DNA of 64,000 bases from Streptomyces meridianus (GCF_023703325.1 NZ_JAMQGM010000008.1:1-64000), one strand, 5' to 3'; shown: positions 53,589-63,019, counted from the stretch's first letter. Notes: generated by a model not told the origin, from the letters alone. A program made the numbers and translations.

Positions 53589-54530
53589 ATGGGACTCACC
53601 ATCGGCGTCGACATCGGCGGGACGAAGATCGCGGCGGGCGTGGTCGACGAAGAGGGCTCGATTCTCGAGACGAGCAAGGTCGCGACTCCGAACACGCCGG
53701 AAGGGGTCGTGGACGCCATCGCCGACGCGGTGCGCACGGTCAGCACCGGTCACCAGGTCGAGGCGGTCGGCATCGGTGCCGCCGGATACGTGGACGACAA
53801 ACGGGCCACGGTGCTCTTCGCCCCCAACATCAACTGGCGGCACGAGGCGCTGAAGGACAAGGTCGAGCAGCGCGTCGACCTGCCCGTCGTGGTCGAGAAC
53901 GACGCGAACGCGGCCGCCTGGGGCGAGTACCGCTTCGGCGCGGGCCAGGGCCACGAGGACGTCATCTGCATCACCCTCGGAACCGGCCTCGGGGGCGGCA
54001 TCATCATCGGCAACAAGCTCCGCCGCGGACGCTTCGGCGTCGCAGGGGAGTTCGGCCACATCCGGGTGGTGCCGGACGGACTGCTGTGCGGCTGCGGAAG
54101 CCAGGGCTGCTGGGAGCAGTACGCCTCCGGGCGCGCTCTCCTGCGCTACGCCCGGCAGCGTGCGGTGGCCACGCCCGACGCCGCCGGGATCCTGCTGGGG
54201 CTGGGCGACGGCACCGCCGAGGGCATCGAGGGCCGGCACGTCAGCGAGGCGGCCCGGCAGGGCGACAAGGTGGCCGTCGACTCCTTCCGGGAGCTGGCCC
54301 GTTGGGCCGGGTCCGGGCTGGCCGACCTGGCCTCGCTGTTCGACCCGTCGGCATTCATCGTGGGCGGCGGCGTCTCCGACGAGGGTGACCTGGTCCTCGA
54401 CCCGATCCGCAAGTCGTTCCGCCGCTGGCTCGTCGGCGGGCAGTACCGGCCGCACGCCCAGGTTCTCGCCGCACGACTCGGCGGGAAGGCGGGGCTGGTC
54501 GGCGCGGCCGACCTGGCCCGGCAGGGCTGA
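53589..54530 (+). CDS. glkA: ROK-family glucokinase
   Basis: Phosphorylates glucose with ATP; in S. coelicolor the GlkA orthologue is also needed for glucose repression. At 313 aa it shows the phosphate motif VDIGGTKIAAGVV, catalytic region VVENDANAAAWGEYRFG, the nucleotide site TLGTGLGGGIIIG and the ROK zinc motif CGCGSQGCWEQYASG. ATG 53589 follows a short GAGGGACAC element. The next gene starts 69 bp downstream on the same strand. Upstream DUF5304 ends 116 bp away. Confidence 0.93.
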   Translation: MGLTIGVDIGGTKIAAGVVDEEGSILETSKVATPNTPEGVVDAIADAVRTVSTGHQVEAVGIGAAGYVDDKRATVLFAPNINWRHEALKDKVEQRVDLPVVVENDANAAAWGEYRFGAGQGHEDVICITLGTGLGGGIIIGNKLRRGRFGVAGEFGHIRVVPDGLLCGCGSQGCWEQYASGRALLRYARQRAVATPDAAGILLGLGDGTAEGIEGRHVSEAARQGDKVAVDSFRELARWAGSGLADLASLFDPSAFIVGGGVSDEGDLVLDPIRKSFRRWLVGGQYRPHAQVLAARLGGKAGLVGAADLARQG

Positions 54531-54599
54531 TCCGGCAGGGTGGGAACGGCAGCCGGAAGCGGCCGCCGAACCGGCGCAGGCGGACGAGAGGACGCGGCA

Positions 54600-55352
54600 G
54601 TGCTCCAGGACCTGGACGAGTCCCGTACCGAGTCCGACGGGGCGGCTGTGATCCGCGTTCTCAGCTACAACATCCGCTCGATGCGCGACGATCGGGAGGC
54701 GCTGGCCCGGGTGATCCGGGCCTGCGCCACCGATCTCGTCTGTGTCCAGGAGGCGCCGCGCTTCTTCCGCTGGCGCAAGCACGCGGCATGGCTGGCGGCG
54801 GCCTCGGATCTGGTGGTTCTCAGCGGCGGGGCCACCGCCGCCGGGCCGTTGCTGCTCTGCTCGCTGCGGGCCCGTGTCGAGCACACCGAAGACGTGCTGC
54901 TGCCCCGCACCCCCGGACTGCACCAGCGCGGATTCGCCACCGCCGTCGTCCGCTTCGGCAAGGCGCGACTGGGGGTGGTGAGCTGCCATCTGAGCCTCAG
55001 CGCCCGGGAGCGCGACGCGCAGGCGAGGCTGTTGCTCGAACGGCTCGAGGCGATGGACGTCCGCCACGCCGTGGCCGCCGGCGATCTCAACGAGCGCCCC
55101 GACGGCCGGGCCTTCAAGCGGCTGACCCGGCAGCTCCGGGACGGCTGGGCGGTCCGGCCCTGGGGCGGGGAGTTCACGTCCACACCGCGGCGCCCGCACC
55201 AGCGCATCGACGCCGTCCTCACCACTGCGGGCATCGAGGTACTGGGATGTGGTGTTCCGGCGGGCCTGCCCGGGGTCACCGACGCGGACCTCTCCGCGGC
55301 CTCCGATCATCTGCCGGTGCTCGCGGCGCTGCGGGTGCCGGCCACCGGCTGA
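54600..55352 (+). CDS. endonuclease/exonuclease/phosphatase family hydrolase
   Basis: An approximately 250-aa EEP-superfamily enzyme. Motifs are VLSYNIRSMRD, VCVQEAPRF (metal-binding Glu), VSCHLSLSARERDAQ, AGDLNERPDG (catalytic Asp/Asn) and ASDHLPVLAAL (catalytic His). Substrates in this superfamily range from nucleic acids to inositol phosphates and sphingomyelin. GTG 54600 is supported by GAGAGGA upstream; GTG 54540 and GTG 54648 are alternatives. It follows glkA and converges on the two-helix membrane protein. Confidence 0.84.
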   Translation: MLQDLDESRTESDGAAVIRVLSYNIRSMRDDREALARVIRACATDLVCVQEAPRFFRWRKHAAWLAAASDLVVLSGGATAAGPLLLCSLRARVEHTEDVLLPRTPGLHQRGFATAVVRFGKARLGVVSCHLSLSARERDAQARLLLERLEAMDVRHAVAAGDLNERPDGRAFKRLTRQLRDGWAVRPWGGEFTSTPRRPHQRIDAVLTTAGIEVLGCGVPAGLPGVTDADLSAASDHLPVLAALRVPATG

Positions 55353-55421
55353 CCCCGCCCGGACCGGGCCGGACCCGGGCCGCGCGCGTCGGTCCGACGT
55401 GACCGGCGCCGGAGCGGCGAC

Positions 55422-56036
55422 TCACACGACCGCGCCGCGGCCGGGATCGTCGTAGTCGTCCCCGTCGTCGTCGTTCATGCGGGCGACCAGGGTGGCGAAG
55501 CCCCCGAGGAAGCCGCCGATGCCGAGGGTGAGGATCCACCACGTCATGTCCCACTGCAGCACCACCGTGAGGAGGAGCAGCAGCGGGCCGCCCAGTACCG
55601 CGAGCCAGGCGAACTTCGTCGTGGTGTCGACCTCGGGAAGGGGCGGGGGCTCGGGCGGCACGAAGTGGTCGTCGTCACCGCCCGGCGGCTCCGGCGTGCT
55701 CCAGTCCCGGGGACCGATGCCCACCGGGTGAACGGTGATGCCGGAACCGAGGGGCCGGTTCACGGGGGCGACAGGGCCGGACCCGGCGGCACTGCCCGGC
55801 GTGTCGGGCGTGCCCGGAGTGTCCGCCGTTCCGGAAGCGGTGCCGGTCGGCCCGCCGGCCGCGCGGTGTGCCGGACCGTCTCCGGCGCCCTCGGAGAGGG
55901 GGGCCCGGCCGGCCCCGTCCTCACCGCCGTCCGGAGCCTCCTCGTCGTAGCCCGCCACGATCGCGGCCCACGCCGCATCCTCGTCGACGGGCTCGGGGCC
56001 GTCCCCCCGGCCGGGGCCGGTGCCGCGCTCAGCCAC
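55422..56036 (-). CDS. two-helix membrane protein with acidic/Pro-Gly-rich N-terminus
   Basis: A 204-aa protein. About 140 residues of low-complexity Gly/Pro/Asp/Ala sequence precede two transmembrane helices (FAWLAVLGGPLLLLLTVVLQ and WWILTLGIGGFLGGFATLVA). The C-terminal tail is very acidic (MNDDDGDDYDDPG). Such proteins are common in streptomycetes, with no known role. GTG 56036 overlaps the end of the esterase gene by 8 bp (GTGGCTGA), implying coupling. Confidence 0.78.
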   Translation of the reverse strand: MAERGTGPGRGDGPEPVDEDAAWAAIVAGYDEEAPDGGEDGAGRAPLSEGAGDGPAHRAAGGPTGTASGTADTPGTPDTPGSAAGSGPVAPVNRPLGSGITVHPVGIGPRDWSTPEPPGGDDDHFVPPEPPPLPEVDTTTKFAWLAVLGGPLLLLLTVVLQWDMTWWILTLGIGGFLGGFATLVARMNDDDGDDYDDPGRGAVV

Positions 56037-56820
56037 CGCTCGCCGTGCCCTTCGCACCGTCCGCCGCCGCGGCCTCCGGGGCCAGGCGCACGACGAATTC
56101 GTAGCTGTCCCGGAAGATCCGCTCGGCGTCGTGGTCGAGGGTCGCGACGTGGTAGCTGCGCTCCAGCAGCGTTTCCGTCACGTCCTGGGAGGAGACGCGG
56201 CTCAGGACGCGCGTCGAGTCGGCCGGGGGCACCACGTGGTCCTGCGGACTGTGCAGCAGCAGCAACGGCTGTGTCACCTGGGGCAGATCGCCGTCGACCA
56301 TCCGGAAGAACCGGCGCAGCGAATGCGCGGCGTGCAGCGGCACCCGGTCGTAGCCCGTCTCGCGAACGCCCTCCTTGGCGATGTCGCTCGCCACCCCCTT
56401 GGTGCTGCGCACCAGGTGCCGGGCGACCGGCAGCGCGTGTGCCGCCGGCCCGTGGACCCTGATCGCCGGATTGACGACGACCACACCGCTCACCGACCGC
56501 CCGTGCTTCGCCGCGAGCCGCAGTGCGAGGGCGCCGCCCATGGACAGGCCGAAGACGAACACGGTGCCGCAGCGCTCCCGGAGGGCGCGCAGTTCCCGGT
56601 CGACTTCCGCGTACCAGTCCTGCCAGCCCGTGAGCTGCATGTCCTCCCAGCGCGTGCCGTGTCCGGGCAGCAGGGGCAGGGCCACCGTCAGCCCGCGTTC
56701 CGCGAGATAATCGGCCCAGGGGCGCAGCGACTGCGGGCAACCGGTGAAGCCGTGGCAGAGGAGTACACCGACGTCCCCACCGTCGTGGCGGAACGGCTCG
56801 GCCCCGGGAAGGAGCAGCAC
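56029..56820 (-). CDS. alpha/beta hydrolase (carboxylesterase-like)
   Basis: A 263-aa hydrolase. The nucleophile elbow GLSMGGALALR holds Ser, LLLLHSPQDHVVPP the acid residue, and SYHVATLDHDAERI the His. HGFTGCPQSLRPWADYLAERG is the oxyanion region. It resembles Est30-type carboxylesterases and monoacylglycerol lipases. GTG 56820 has an excellent AGGAGG 6 nt upstream; sequence beyond is not family-like. The acyltransferase is divergent; the two-helix protein gene overlaps its 3' end. Confidence 0.88.
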   Translation of the reverse strand: MLLLPGAEPFRHDGGDVGVLLCHGFTGCPQSLRPWADYLAERGLTVALPLLPGHGTRWEDMQLTGWQDWYAEVDRELRALRERCGTVFVFGLSMGGALALRLAAKHGRSVSGVVVVNPAIRVHGPAAHALPVARHLVRSTKGVASDIAKEGVRETGYDRVPLHAAHSLRRFFRMVDGDLPQVTQPLLLLHSPQDHVVPPADSTRVLSRVSSQDVTETLLERSYHVATLDHDAERIFRDSYEFVVRLAPEAAAADGAKGTASGG

Positions 56821-57000
56821 CAGACGCCTCCTGTTCGTCTCGTCCGGGCGGGGCCCGGTGGTTCGGATCACGGGCGCGCCGTGGGATCGGGTTCACCGTA
56901 CGCGAACCGGAGATGGCCGACCAGGTTCCGGAAGCGGCCTCGGGGGCGCTCCCGCGGCGCCCGCACGTTATGGTCTGTGATCGACACAGGAGGTCCTCGG

Positions 57001-57783
57001 TTGTTCTACGGCGCAATGAAACTGTCCATCGGCGGGACGTTGAAGCTTGCCTTTCGTCCGTGGGTGGAGGGGCTGGAGAACATCCCCAAGGAAGGGCCCG
57101 CGATCCTCGCGAGCAACCACCTGTCCTTCTCGGATTCGTTCTTCTTCCCCGCGGTGCTCGACCGGAAGGTCACCTTCATCGCCAAGGCGGAGTACTTCAC
57201 CTCGCCGGGTGTCAAGGGCAAGTTGACGGCTGCCTTCTTCAAGGGCGTCGGGCAGCTGCCGGTCGACCGGTCGGGTGGCCGGGGTGCCGGCGAGGCGGCG
57301 GTCAGGAGCGGCATCCAGGTGCTCGAGCGCGGTGAGCTCTTCGGCATCTACCCGGAGGGGACGCGGTCGCCCGACGGCCGGCTCTACCGCGGCAAGCCCG
57401 GAGGACTGGCCCGCGTCGCGCTGGCCACCGGGGCCCCGGTGATTCCCGTGGCGATGATCGACACGGAGAAGGTCCAGCCGCCCGGCAAGCTGGTGCCCAA
57501 TCTCGTCCGGCCCGGCATCCGTATCGGCAAGCCCCTCGACTTCAGCCGCTACCACGGCATGGACGGGGACCGGTTCATTCTGCGTTCGGTGACCGACGAG
57601 GTCATGTACGAGATCATGAAGCTCTCCGGCCAGGAGTACGTCGACATCTACGCGACCGTGGCCAAGAAGCAGATCGCCGAGGCGGCCAAGCAGAAGGCCG
57701 AGGAGGAGAAAGCGGCCGACAAGGCATCCGGGAAGTCCGCGGGCTCCGGCAGGTTCCGGAAGCGGGGCGGTTCCGGAACCTGA
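57001..57783 (+). CDS. 1-acyl-sn-glycerol-3-phosphate acyltransferase family protein
   Basis: A 260-aa PlsC-family enzyme acylating lysophosphatidate or a related lipid. The catalytic HX4D motif is NHLSFSDSF, glycerol-phosphate binding is YPEGTRSPDG, and the third motif lies at VIPVAMIDT. The start is TTG 57001, supported by AGGAGGT 7 nt upstream. The C-terminal about 40 residues are Lys/Ala/Glu-rich. It corresponds to Rv2182c in mycobacteria, near PIM genes. It lies directly upstream of macS-macR (55 bp to the chosen macS start) and could be co-transcribed. Confidence 0.9.
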   Translation: MFYGAMKLSIGGTLKLAFRPWVEGLENIPKEGPAILASNHLSFSDSFFFPAVLDRKVTFIAKAEYFTSPGVKGKLTAAFFKGVGQLPVDRSGGRGAGEAAVRSGIQVLERGELFGIYPEGTRSPDGRLYRGKPGGLARVALATGAPVIPVAMIDTEKVQPPGKLVPNLVRPGIRIGKPLDFSRYHGMDGDRFILRSVTDEVMYEIMKLSGQEYVDIYATVAKKQIAEAAKQKAEEEKAADKASGKSAGSGRFRKRGGSGT

Positions 57784-57838
57784 GAGCCCGTGAGGGGCAC
57801 GGGAGTCGGTGGGGGAGATGGCCAGGGGCGGCGCGGTG

Positions 57839-59098
57839 ATGAGGATGTCGGTCGAGCAGCCGTTGTGGCGAGCGCTGACCGTCTACCGGGTACTGACCCT
57901 CTGCTACGCGATCGCGCTGTACGTCTACGCGTTCCGCGGCTATGCGCACCCGCTCGGCGCCGGGGCCTACCTGGGGGCGCTCACGGTGTGGGTGGGGCTC
58001 ACGGTCCGGAAGGTGTCCTCCGCCGAGCGTTGCACCCGGCGGTTCCTGGTCGCGGATCTGACGTTCGCCCTCGTCGGCATCCTGCTGACACCTGTCGTCG
58101 ACACGGCCGAGCGCATCGCTGCGGGCAGCCCCACGCTGCCGTCGATCTGGACCGCCGGGGCCGTGCTCGGCTTCGCCGTCAAGGGCGGCTGGCGCTGGGC
58201 CGCGGTGACCTCGGCGATGGTCGGCGCCGCGAACTTCGCCGCGATCCGGGGATTCACCCAGGACTCCGTGCACAACGTGCTGCTGGTCTGGGTGGCGAGC
58301 GTGGCGATCGGGTACGTCGTCGAGGTGGCGCGGGTCAGTGAACACACCCTCGCCCGCGCCCTGCGGATCGAGGCGGCCACCCGGGAACGCGAGCGGCTCG
58401 CCCGCGACATCCACGACAGCGTTCTCCAGGTCCTCGCCATGGTGCAGCGGCGCGGGAGCGCGATCGGCGGTGAGGCCGCCGATCTCGGCCGGATGGCCGG
58501 TGAGCAGGAGGCGGCGCTGCGTGCGCTGGTCTCCGGCGGACTCGTCCCGGCTGCCGGGAGCGAGGACGGCGAGCACTCCGGCCTGACGCCGGCGGTCGCG
58601 GCACACCTCCCGGCACGGCCGGTCCGACGGGCACGGCCGGATCGCGGCCGGAAGACCGGGGCAGGGGCGGCCGGCCGGACGGAACCCGCTGCCGAACCGT
58701 GCGACCTGCGAGCCCTGCTGGCGGCCTACGCCGGCGCCGGGGTGTCCTTCGCGGAACCGGGCACGCCGGTGCTGCTGACCGCGGGCGCCGCCGCCGAACT
58801 TGCGGCGGCCGTCGGTGCCGCCCTCGACAATGTGCGCCTGCACGCGGGCGAAGGAGCACAGGCGTGGATTCTGGTCGAGGACGAGCCGGACGCGGTGATC
58901 GTGACGGTTCGGGACGACGGCCCCGGAATCCCGGACGGTCGGCTGGCCGATGCCGAACGGGAGGGGCGGCTGGGTGTCGCCCTCTCGATCCGGGGACGTC
59001 TGCGGGAGCTGGGCGGCGGCGCGGAACTGCTGTCCGTCCCGGGGCAGGGCACCGAAGTCGAAATGAAGGTTCCCCGGGTGAGCGAGGCAGGGCCATGA
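57839..59098 (+). CDS. macS: sensor histidine kinase, MacS-like
   Basis: About 419 aa. Four to five membrane helices span residues about 12-165. A HisKA_3-type dimerisation box, RERERLARDIHDSVLQVLA, contains H192. The HATPase domain has an N-box-like ALDNVRLHAGE and a G-box DDGPGIPDGRLADAEREGRLG. An unusual Arg/Ala/Gly-rich insert separates the two. By position and pairing it is the counterpart of S. coelicolor MacS (SCO2121), which regulates morphogenesis and actinorhodin. The start is unclear (ATG 57818 and ATG 57845 are alternatives). It overlaps macR by 4 bp. Confidence 0.85.
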   Translation: MRMSVEQPLWRALTVYRVLTLCYAIALYVYAFRGYAHPLGAGAYLGALTVWVGLTVRKVSSAERCTRRFLVADLTFALVGILLTPVVDTAERIAAGSPTLPSIWTAGAVLGFAVKGGWRWAAVTSAMVGAANFAAIRGFTQDSVHNVLLVWVASVAIGYVVEVARVSEHTLARALRIEAATRERERLARDIHDSVLQVLAMVQRRGSAIGGEAADLGRMAGEQEAALRALVSGGLVPAAGSEDGEHSGLTPAVAAHLPARPVRRARPDRGRKTGAGAAGRTEPAAEPCDLRALLAAYAGAGVSFAEPGTPVLLTAGAAAELAAAVGAALDNVRLHAGEGAQAWILVEDEPDAVIVTVRDDGPGIPDGRLADAEREGRLGVALSIRGRLRELGGGAELLSVPGQGTEVEMKVPRVSEAGP

Positions 59099-59778
59099 AC
59101 GAACAGAACCCGCAGCACAAGGCCGTGAAGGTGATGGTGGTCGACGATCATCCGATGTGGCGGGACGCCGTCGCCCGCGACCTCGCCGCGGCCGGATTCG
59201 ACGTGGTGGCGACCGCCGGCGACGGCCCGCAGGCGGTGCGCCGGGCCCGGGCCGCGTCCCCCGATGTGCTTGTCCTCGACCTCAACCTGCCCGGCCTGCC
59301 CGGTGTCCAGGTCTGCAAGGAGCTGGTCGGCTCGGATCCGGCGCTGCGGGTGCTGGTGCTGTCCGCGAGCGGGGAACACGCGGACGTCCTGGAGGCCGTC
59401 AAGTCCGGTGCCACCGGATACCTGCTGAAGTCTGCCGCCCCCGAGGAACTGCTCGACGCGGTGAGCCGGACCGCCGTCGGGGACCCGGTGTTCACGCCCG
59501 GCCTGGCCGGGCTGGTGCTCGGCGAGTACCGCCGGCTGGCGGCCGCCTCGGGCGCCGCGGAACCCGAGACGTCCGATGCGCCGCGCCTCACCGAGCGGGA
59601 GACGGAGGTGCTGCGCCTGGTGGCCAAGGGGCTGTCCTACAAGCAGATCGCCGAGCGGCTGGTCATCTCGCACCGGACAGTGCAGAACCACGTGCAGAAC
59701 ACCCTGGGCAAGCTCCAGCTGCACAACCGGGTGGAGCTGGTCCGGTACGCCATCGAGCGCGGCCTCGACGAGGACTGA
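59095..59778 (+). CDS. macR: LuxR-type response regulator, MacR-like
   Basis: A 227-aa regulator. The receiver domain carries the phosphoacceptor D62 in VLVLDLNLPGLPG, with acidic pocket VVDDHPMW and lysine in GYLLKSA. The DNA-binding helix-turn-helix is LTERETEVLRLVAKGLSYKQ to RTVQNHVQNTLGKL. ATG 59095 overlaps the macS stop (ATGA). The S. coelicolor counterpart (SCO2120) controls membrane protein genes. I found no copy of its reported TGAGTAC-like palindrome near this operon. Confidence 0.87.
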   Translation: MNEQNPQHKAVKVMVVDDHPMWRDAVARDLAAAGFDVVATAGDGPQAVRRARAASPDVLVLDLNLPGLPGVQVCKELVGSDPALRVLVLSASGEHADVLEAVKSGATGYLLKSAAPEELLDAVSRTAVGDPVFTPGLAGLVLGEYRRLAAASGAAEPETSDAPRLTERETEVLRLVAKGLSYKQIAERLVISHRTVQNHVQNTLGKLQLHNRVELVRYAIERGLDED

Positions 59779-59923
59779 GCCGGGGGCGAGCGCCCGCCCG
59801 TCCGGGTGAGGAGAACCGGCAACATCCTCGTCCGGCACCGGCTGCAACCCCCTTCCCTCCTGTGACGTGCGCCACCATGGTGGACGGACCGGGACCGTCC
59901 CGTTGCGAGGAAGGGGAAGTGCC

Positions 59924-60952
59924 ATGCGCGTCGGAGTGCTGACCGGTGGTGGCGACTGCCCGGGGCTCAACGCCGTGATCCGCGCCGCTGTCCGCAAAGG
60001 CGTCCAGGAGTACGGCTACGGGTTCACCGGCTTCCGCGACGGCTGGCGGGGCCTTCTCGAGGGGCGCGCCGTGCCGCTCGGCATTCCCGAGGTGCGCGGA
60101 ATCCTGCCGCGCGGCGGAACCGTCCTCGGCTCGTCCCGCACCAACCCCTTCACGGCAGACGACGGCGTCCGGCGGATCAAGGACAACCTCGCCAAGGCCG
60201 AGATCGACGCGCTGATCGCGATCGGCGGGGAGGACACGCTCGGTGTCGCCGCCCGGCTCTGCGACGAGTTCGGCATCAAGTGCGTCGGCGTCCCCAAGAC
60301 CATCGACAACGACCTGTCGGCCACGGACTACACGTTCGGCTTCGACACCGCGGTCAACATCGCCACCGAGGCCATCGACCGGCTGCACACCACCGCCGAG
60401 TCGCACATGCGGGTGCTCGTCGTCGAGGTGATGGGGCGTCATGCGGGATGGATCGCCCTGCACTCCGGCCTGGCCGGCGGGGCCAACGTCATCCTGATCC
60501 CCGAGCAGCGCTTCGACGTGGACGAGGTGTGCGCGTGGATCGAATCCCGGTTCCGGGTCCGGTACGCCCCGATCGTCGTGGTGGCCGAAGGAGCCATGCC
60601 CCGGGAGGGCGGCATGGTGCTCAAGGACGGCTCGCACGACGCGTTCGGGCACGTCCGGCTCTCCGGCGTCGGCGAATGGCTCGCCAAGGAGATCGAGAAC
60701 CGAACCGGGAACGAGGCGCGGACCACGGTACTGGGACACATCCAGCGCGGCGGCACCCCGAGCGCCTTCGACCGCTGGCTCGCCACCCGGTTCGGGCTGC
60801 ACGCCGTGGATGCCGTGCACGACGGCGACTTCGGCTCGATGGTGGCCCTGCGCGGCACGGACATCGTGCGGGTGCCGATCGCGGAGGCGACCGCCCGGCT
60901 CAAGACGGTCGACCCGGCGCTGTACGCGGAGGCCGGGGTCTTCTTCGGGTGA
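59924..60952 (+). CDS. pfkA: 6-phosphofructokinase, PPi-type active-site signature
   Basis: A 342-aa phosphofructokinase. The nucleotide or pyrophosphate site begins GVLTGGGDCPGLNAVI. The decisive residues are D104 in IGGEDTLG and K125 in VPKTIDND; ATP-dependent enzymes normally have glycine at 104. The substrate block VVEVMGRHAGWIAL and effector-like GHIQRGGTPSAFDR are present. ATG 59924 follows GAGGAAGGGG. Genomic order equals S. coelicolor SCO2119 (pfkA1). Phosphoryl donor may therefore be pyrophosphate rather than ATP. Confidence 0.92.
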   Translation: MRVGVLTGGGDCPGLNAVIRAAVRKGVQEYGYGFTGFRDGWRGLLEGRAVPLGIPEVRGILPRGGTVLGSSRTNPFTADDGVRRIKDNLAKAEIDALIAIGGEDTLGVAARLCDEFGIKCVGVPKTIDNDLSATDYTFGFDTAVNIATEAIDRLHTTAESHMRVLVVEVMGRHAGWIALHSGLAGGANVILIPEQRFDVDEVCAWIESRFRVRYAPIVVVAEGAMPREGGMVLKDGSHDAFGHVRLSGVGEWLAKEIENRTGNEARTTVLGHIQRGGTPSAFDRWLATRFGLHAVDAVHDGDFGSMVALRGTDIVRVPIAEATARLKTVDPALYAEAGVFFG

Positions 60953-61018
60953 CGGCGGATCCGGACCGCCCGGACGCGTCGCCGCTGTCCCTCCGCTGCG
61001 CTCGGACCAGCGCTCAGC

Positions 61019-62944
61019 TCAGACCAGGACGCCCGCCAGGAGGTCCGCCGTGAGCGCGGACCCGTTCAGGGTCAGCACCGACTCAGGGTGGAACTGCACG
61101 CCCGCGAACCCCGGACCGCGCAGGGCGTGCACGTCGCCCGTCACCGGATCGCGGCCGAGTTCCACCCGGTGCATGGCGAGTTCGGCTTCGGCCTTCGCGT
61201 CGCAGCGGGCCGTGAACGTGTTGTAGAAGCCGACGGTCTCGTCCCGCCCGAAGAAGTCCACCGTCTCCTGGGCCCCCTGGAACGGGACGTCCTTGCGCAC
61301 GATCTCCAGCCCCATCTCGGCGGCGATCAGCTCGTGCCCCAGGCACACCCCGAGCAGCCCGTGCCGGTGCTCCCGGACCAGTCCGGCGGCCAGATAACGC
61401 AGGAACCGCATCTTCGGGTCGGCGGTGTCCCGCGGGTCACCGGGCCCGGGGCCGAGCACCACCGGACCGGGGTGCGCCGCTGCGGCGTCGTGCAGCCCCG
61501 GCTCGTCGTGGCGCCGCACCGTCACCTCGGGGCCGGACGAGCGGATCAGGTGGGCGAGCATCGCCGTGAAGGTGTCCTCGGCATCGATCACCAGGACGTG
61601 CCCGGCCATGGCCGCCGTGCGGACCTGCGCGTCCGCCTCGGTCCGCATCCGCAGCCAGAACGGCGCGAGACCGGCGCGGCGGGCGTCCAGTGCGGCCCGC
61701 ACCCGCGGGTCGTCCGCGAGCCGGGGCGGCACTCCGTCCCCGGGCCCTGCCGGTGCGGGCCGCACACCGAGGGCGGACAGCACACCCGCGGCCTTGGCGT
61801 GGGTTTCGGCCACTTCGCCGCGGGGGTCCGAGTGGCGTACGAGGGTGGCGCCCACGGGGAGCCTGAGCCGACCGGCGGCGTCGATGTCCGCGGTCCGGAT
61901 CAGGATCGGGGAGTCCAGGGTCTGCGACCCCGTGGCGTCGCGTCCGATGAGGGCCAGTGCCCCCGCGTAGTAACCGCGCCCGCCCGGCTCGTACCGCCGG
62001 ATCACCCGGCAGGCGTTCTGCACCGGTGAGCCGGTGACCGTCGCGGCGAACATCGTCTCCTTCAGCACCTCCCGCACGTCGAGGGAGCTGCGGCCGCGCA
62101 GTTCGTACTCGGTGTGGGCGAGGTGGGCCATCTCCTTGAGCCGCGGGCCGATGACGATGCCTCCCATGTCGCCCACGGTGCACATCATCTTGAGCTCCTC
62201 GTCCACGACCATCGACAGCTCCTCCACCTCCTTGGGGTCGTGCAGGAAGGCGAGCAGCCCCTCGGTGGTGGGCCCCGCGTCCGGGTAGCTGTAGGTGCCG
62301 CTGATGGGATTCATCACGACCGTGCCGCCGGACATGCGTACGTGCACCTCGGGGCCGGCCCCGACCAACGTCCGCTCACCGGTGTGCACCACGAACGTCC
62401 AGTAAGCGCCGCGCTCGCCGGTCAGCAGGTGCCGGAACAGGGCGAGCGCGTCCGCGCGACGAAAGCCAGGCAGCACCCCCTCGTAGGTGCGCCGGATCAC
62501 GAAGTTGGCGCCCTCGCCGCGCCCGATCTCGTCCTCGAGCACCCGCCGGACGGTCGATGCGTACGCGTCGTCGTCCACGTCGAACCGGCCGTCCTCGACG
62601 TTCACCCGGTGCGACGGGAGGGCCTCGAGCAGCCCGGCCGACGGCAGTTCGTGCGTCTCGTCGGGGAACAGGACGCTCAGTGGCGTTCCGTCGTCCGTGG
62701 CTTCGAAGCCCCGCTCGCGGATCTGCCGGAACGGGACGAGGACGAGGGCGTCGGTGGCCGGTGCGCCGGTCGCGCCCTTCGGAAGCGGGATGGCATCCAG
62801 CCGCTCGACGTCCCGGACCGGGCCGACGAGGACCTCGACGGTCCCGGCGCCGGCCCGGCCCGGGGTGCTTCGGTGGAGGAGGGCGAACGGGGGGCAGTCG
62901 TCCGCGGCCAGCCGCTCGACGAGCGTGGCGGGATCAAGCTGCAT
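61019..62944 (-). CDS. trpEG: fused anthranilate synthase (TrpE-TrpG)
   Basis: A 641-aa fusion. The chorismate-binding domain (about 1-430) has MNPISGTYSYPDAG, KMMCTVGDMGG, MFAATVTGSPVQNACRVIR and GRGYYAGALALI. The glutamine amidotransferase part (about 445-641) has the catalytic cysteine in LLGVCLGHELIAAE and the His-Glu pair in VQFHPESVLT. Such one-chain enzymes, related to PhzE, make anthranilate for tryptophan or secondary metabolites; the tryptophan leader peptide upstream supports the former. ATG 62944 (MQLDPATLVER) is preceded by GGAAGGAACCGTC. Confidence 0.92.
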   Translation of the reverse strand: MQLDPATLVERLAADDCPPFALLHRSTPGRAGAGTVEVLVGPVRDVERLDAIPLPKGATGAPATDALVLVPFRQIRERGFEATDDGTPLSVLFPDETHELPSAGLLEALPSHRVNVEDGRFDVDDDAYASTVRRVLEDEIGRGEGANFVIRRTYEGVLPGFRRADALALFRHLLTGERGAYWTFVVHTGERTLVGAGPEVHVRMSGGTVVMNPISGTYSYPDAGPTTEGLLAFLHDPKEVEELSMVVDEELKMMCTVGDMGGIVIGPRLKEMAHLAHTEYELRGRSSLDVREVLKETMFAATVTGSPVQNACRVIRRYEPGGRGYYAGALALIGRDATGSQTLDSPILIRTADIDAAGRLRLPVGATLVRHSDPRGEVAETHAKAAGVLSALGVRPAPAGPGDGVPPRLADDPRVRAALDARRAGLAPFWLRMRTEADAQVRTAAMAGHVLVIDAEDTFTAMLAHLIRSSGPEVTVRRHDEPGLHDAAAAHPGPVVLGPGPGDPRDTADPKMRFLRYLAAGLVREHRHGLLGVCLGHELIAAEMGLEIVRKDVPFQGAQETVDFFGRDETVGFYNTFTARCDAKAEAELAMHRVELGRDPVTGDVHALRGPGFAGVQFHPESVLTLNGSALTADLLAGVLV

Positions 62945-62994
62945 GACGGTTCCTTCCGGAGCTGCGGATCGGAGGAACGGCCGGTGAAACGGAA

Positions 62995-63019
62995 GAAGGC
63001 CGCCCCTCGGGCGGCCTTC
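62995..63019 (-). terminator. trp attenuator terminator
   Basis: On the minus strand GAAGGCCGCCC (complement of 63009-63019) pairs with 62995-63005 around a 3-nt loop and is followed by TTCCGTTT. It lies between the leader peptide stop and the trpEG start, the position of a transcription attenuator. Confidence 0.82.

Noticed and set aside
53358..55310. A 650-codon minus-strand frame opposite glkA and the EEP hydrolase
   Set aside because: It spans two well-supported plus-strand genes and has no recognisable domain.
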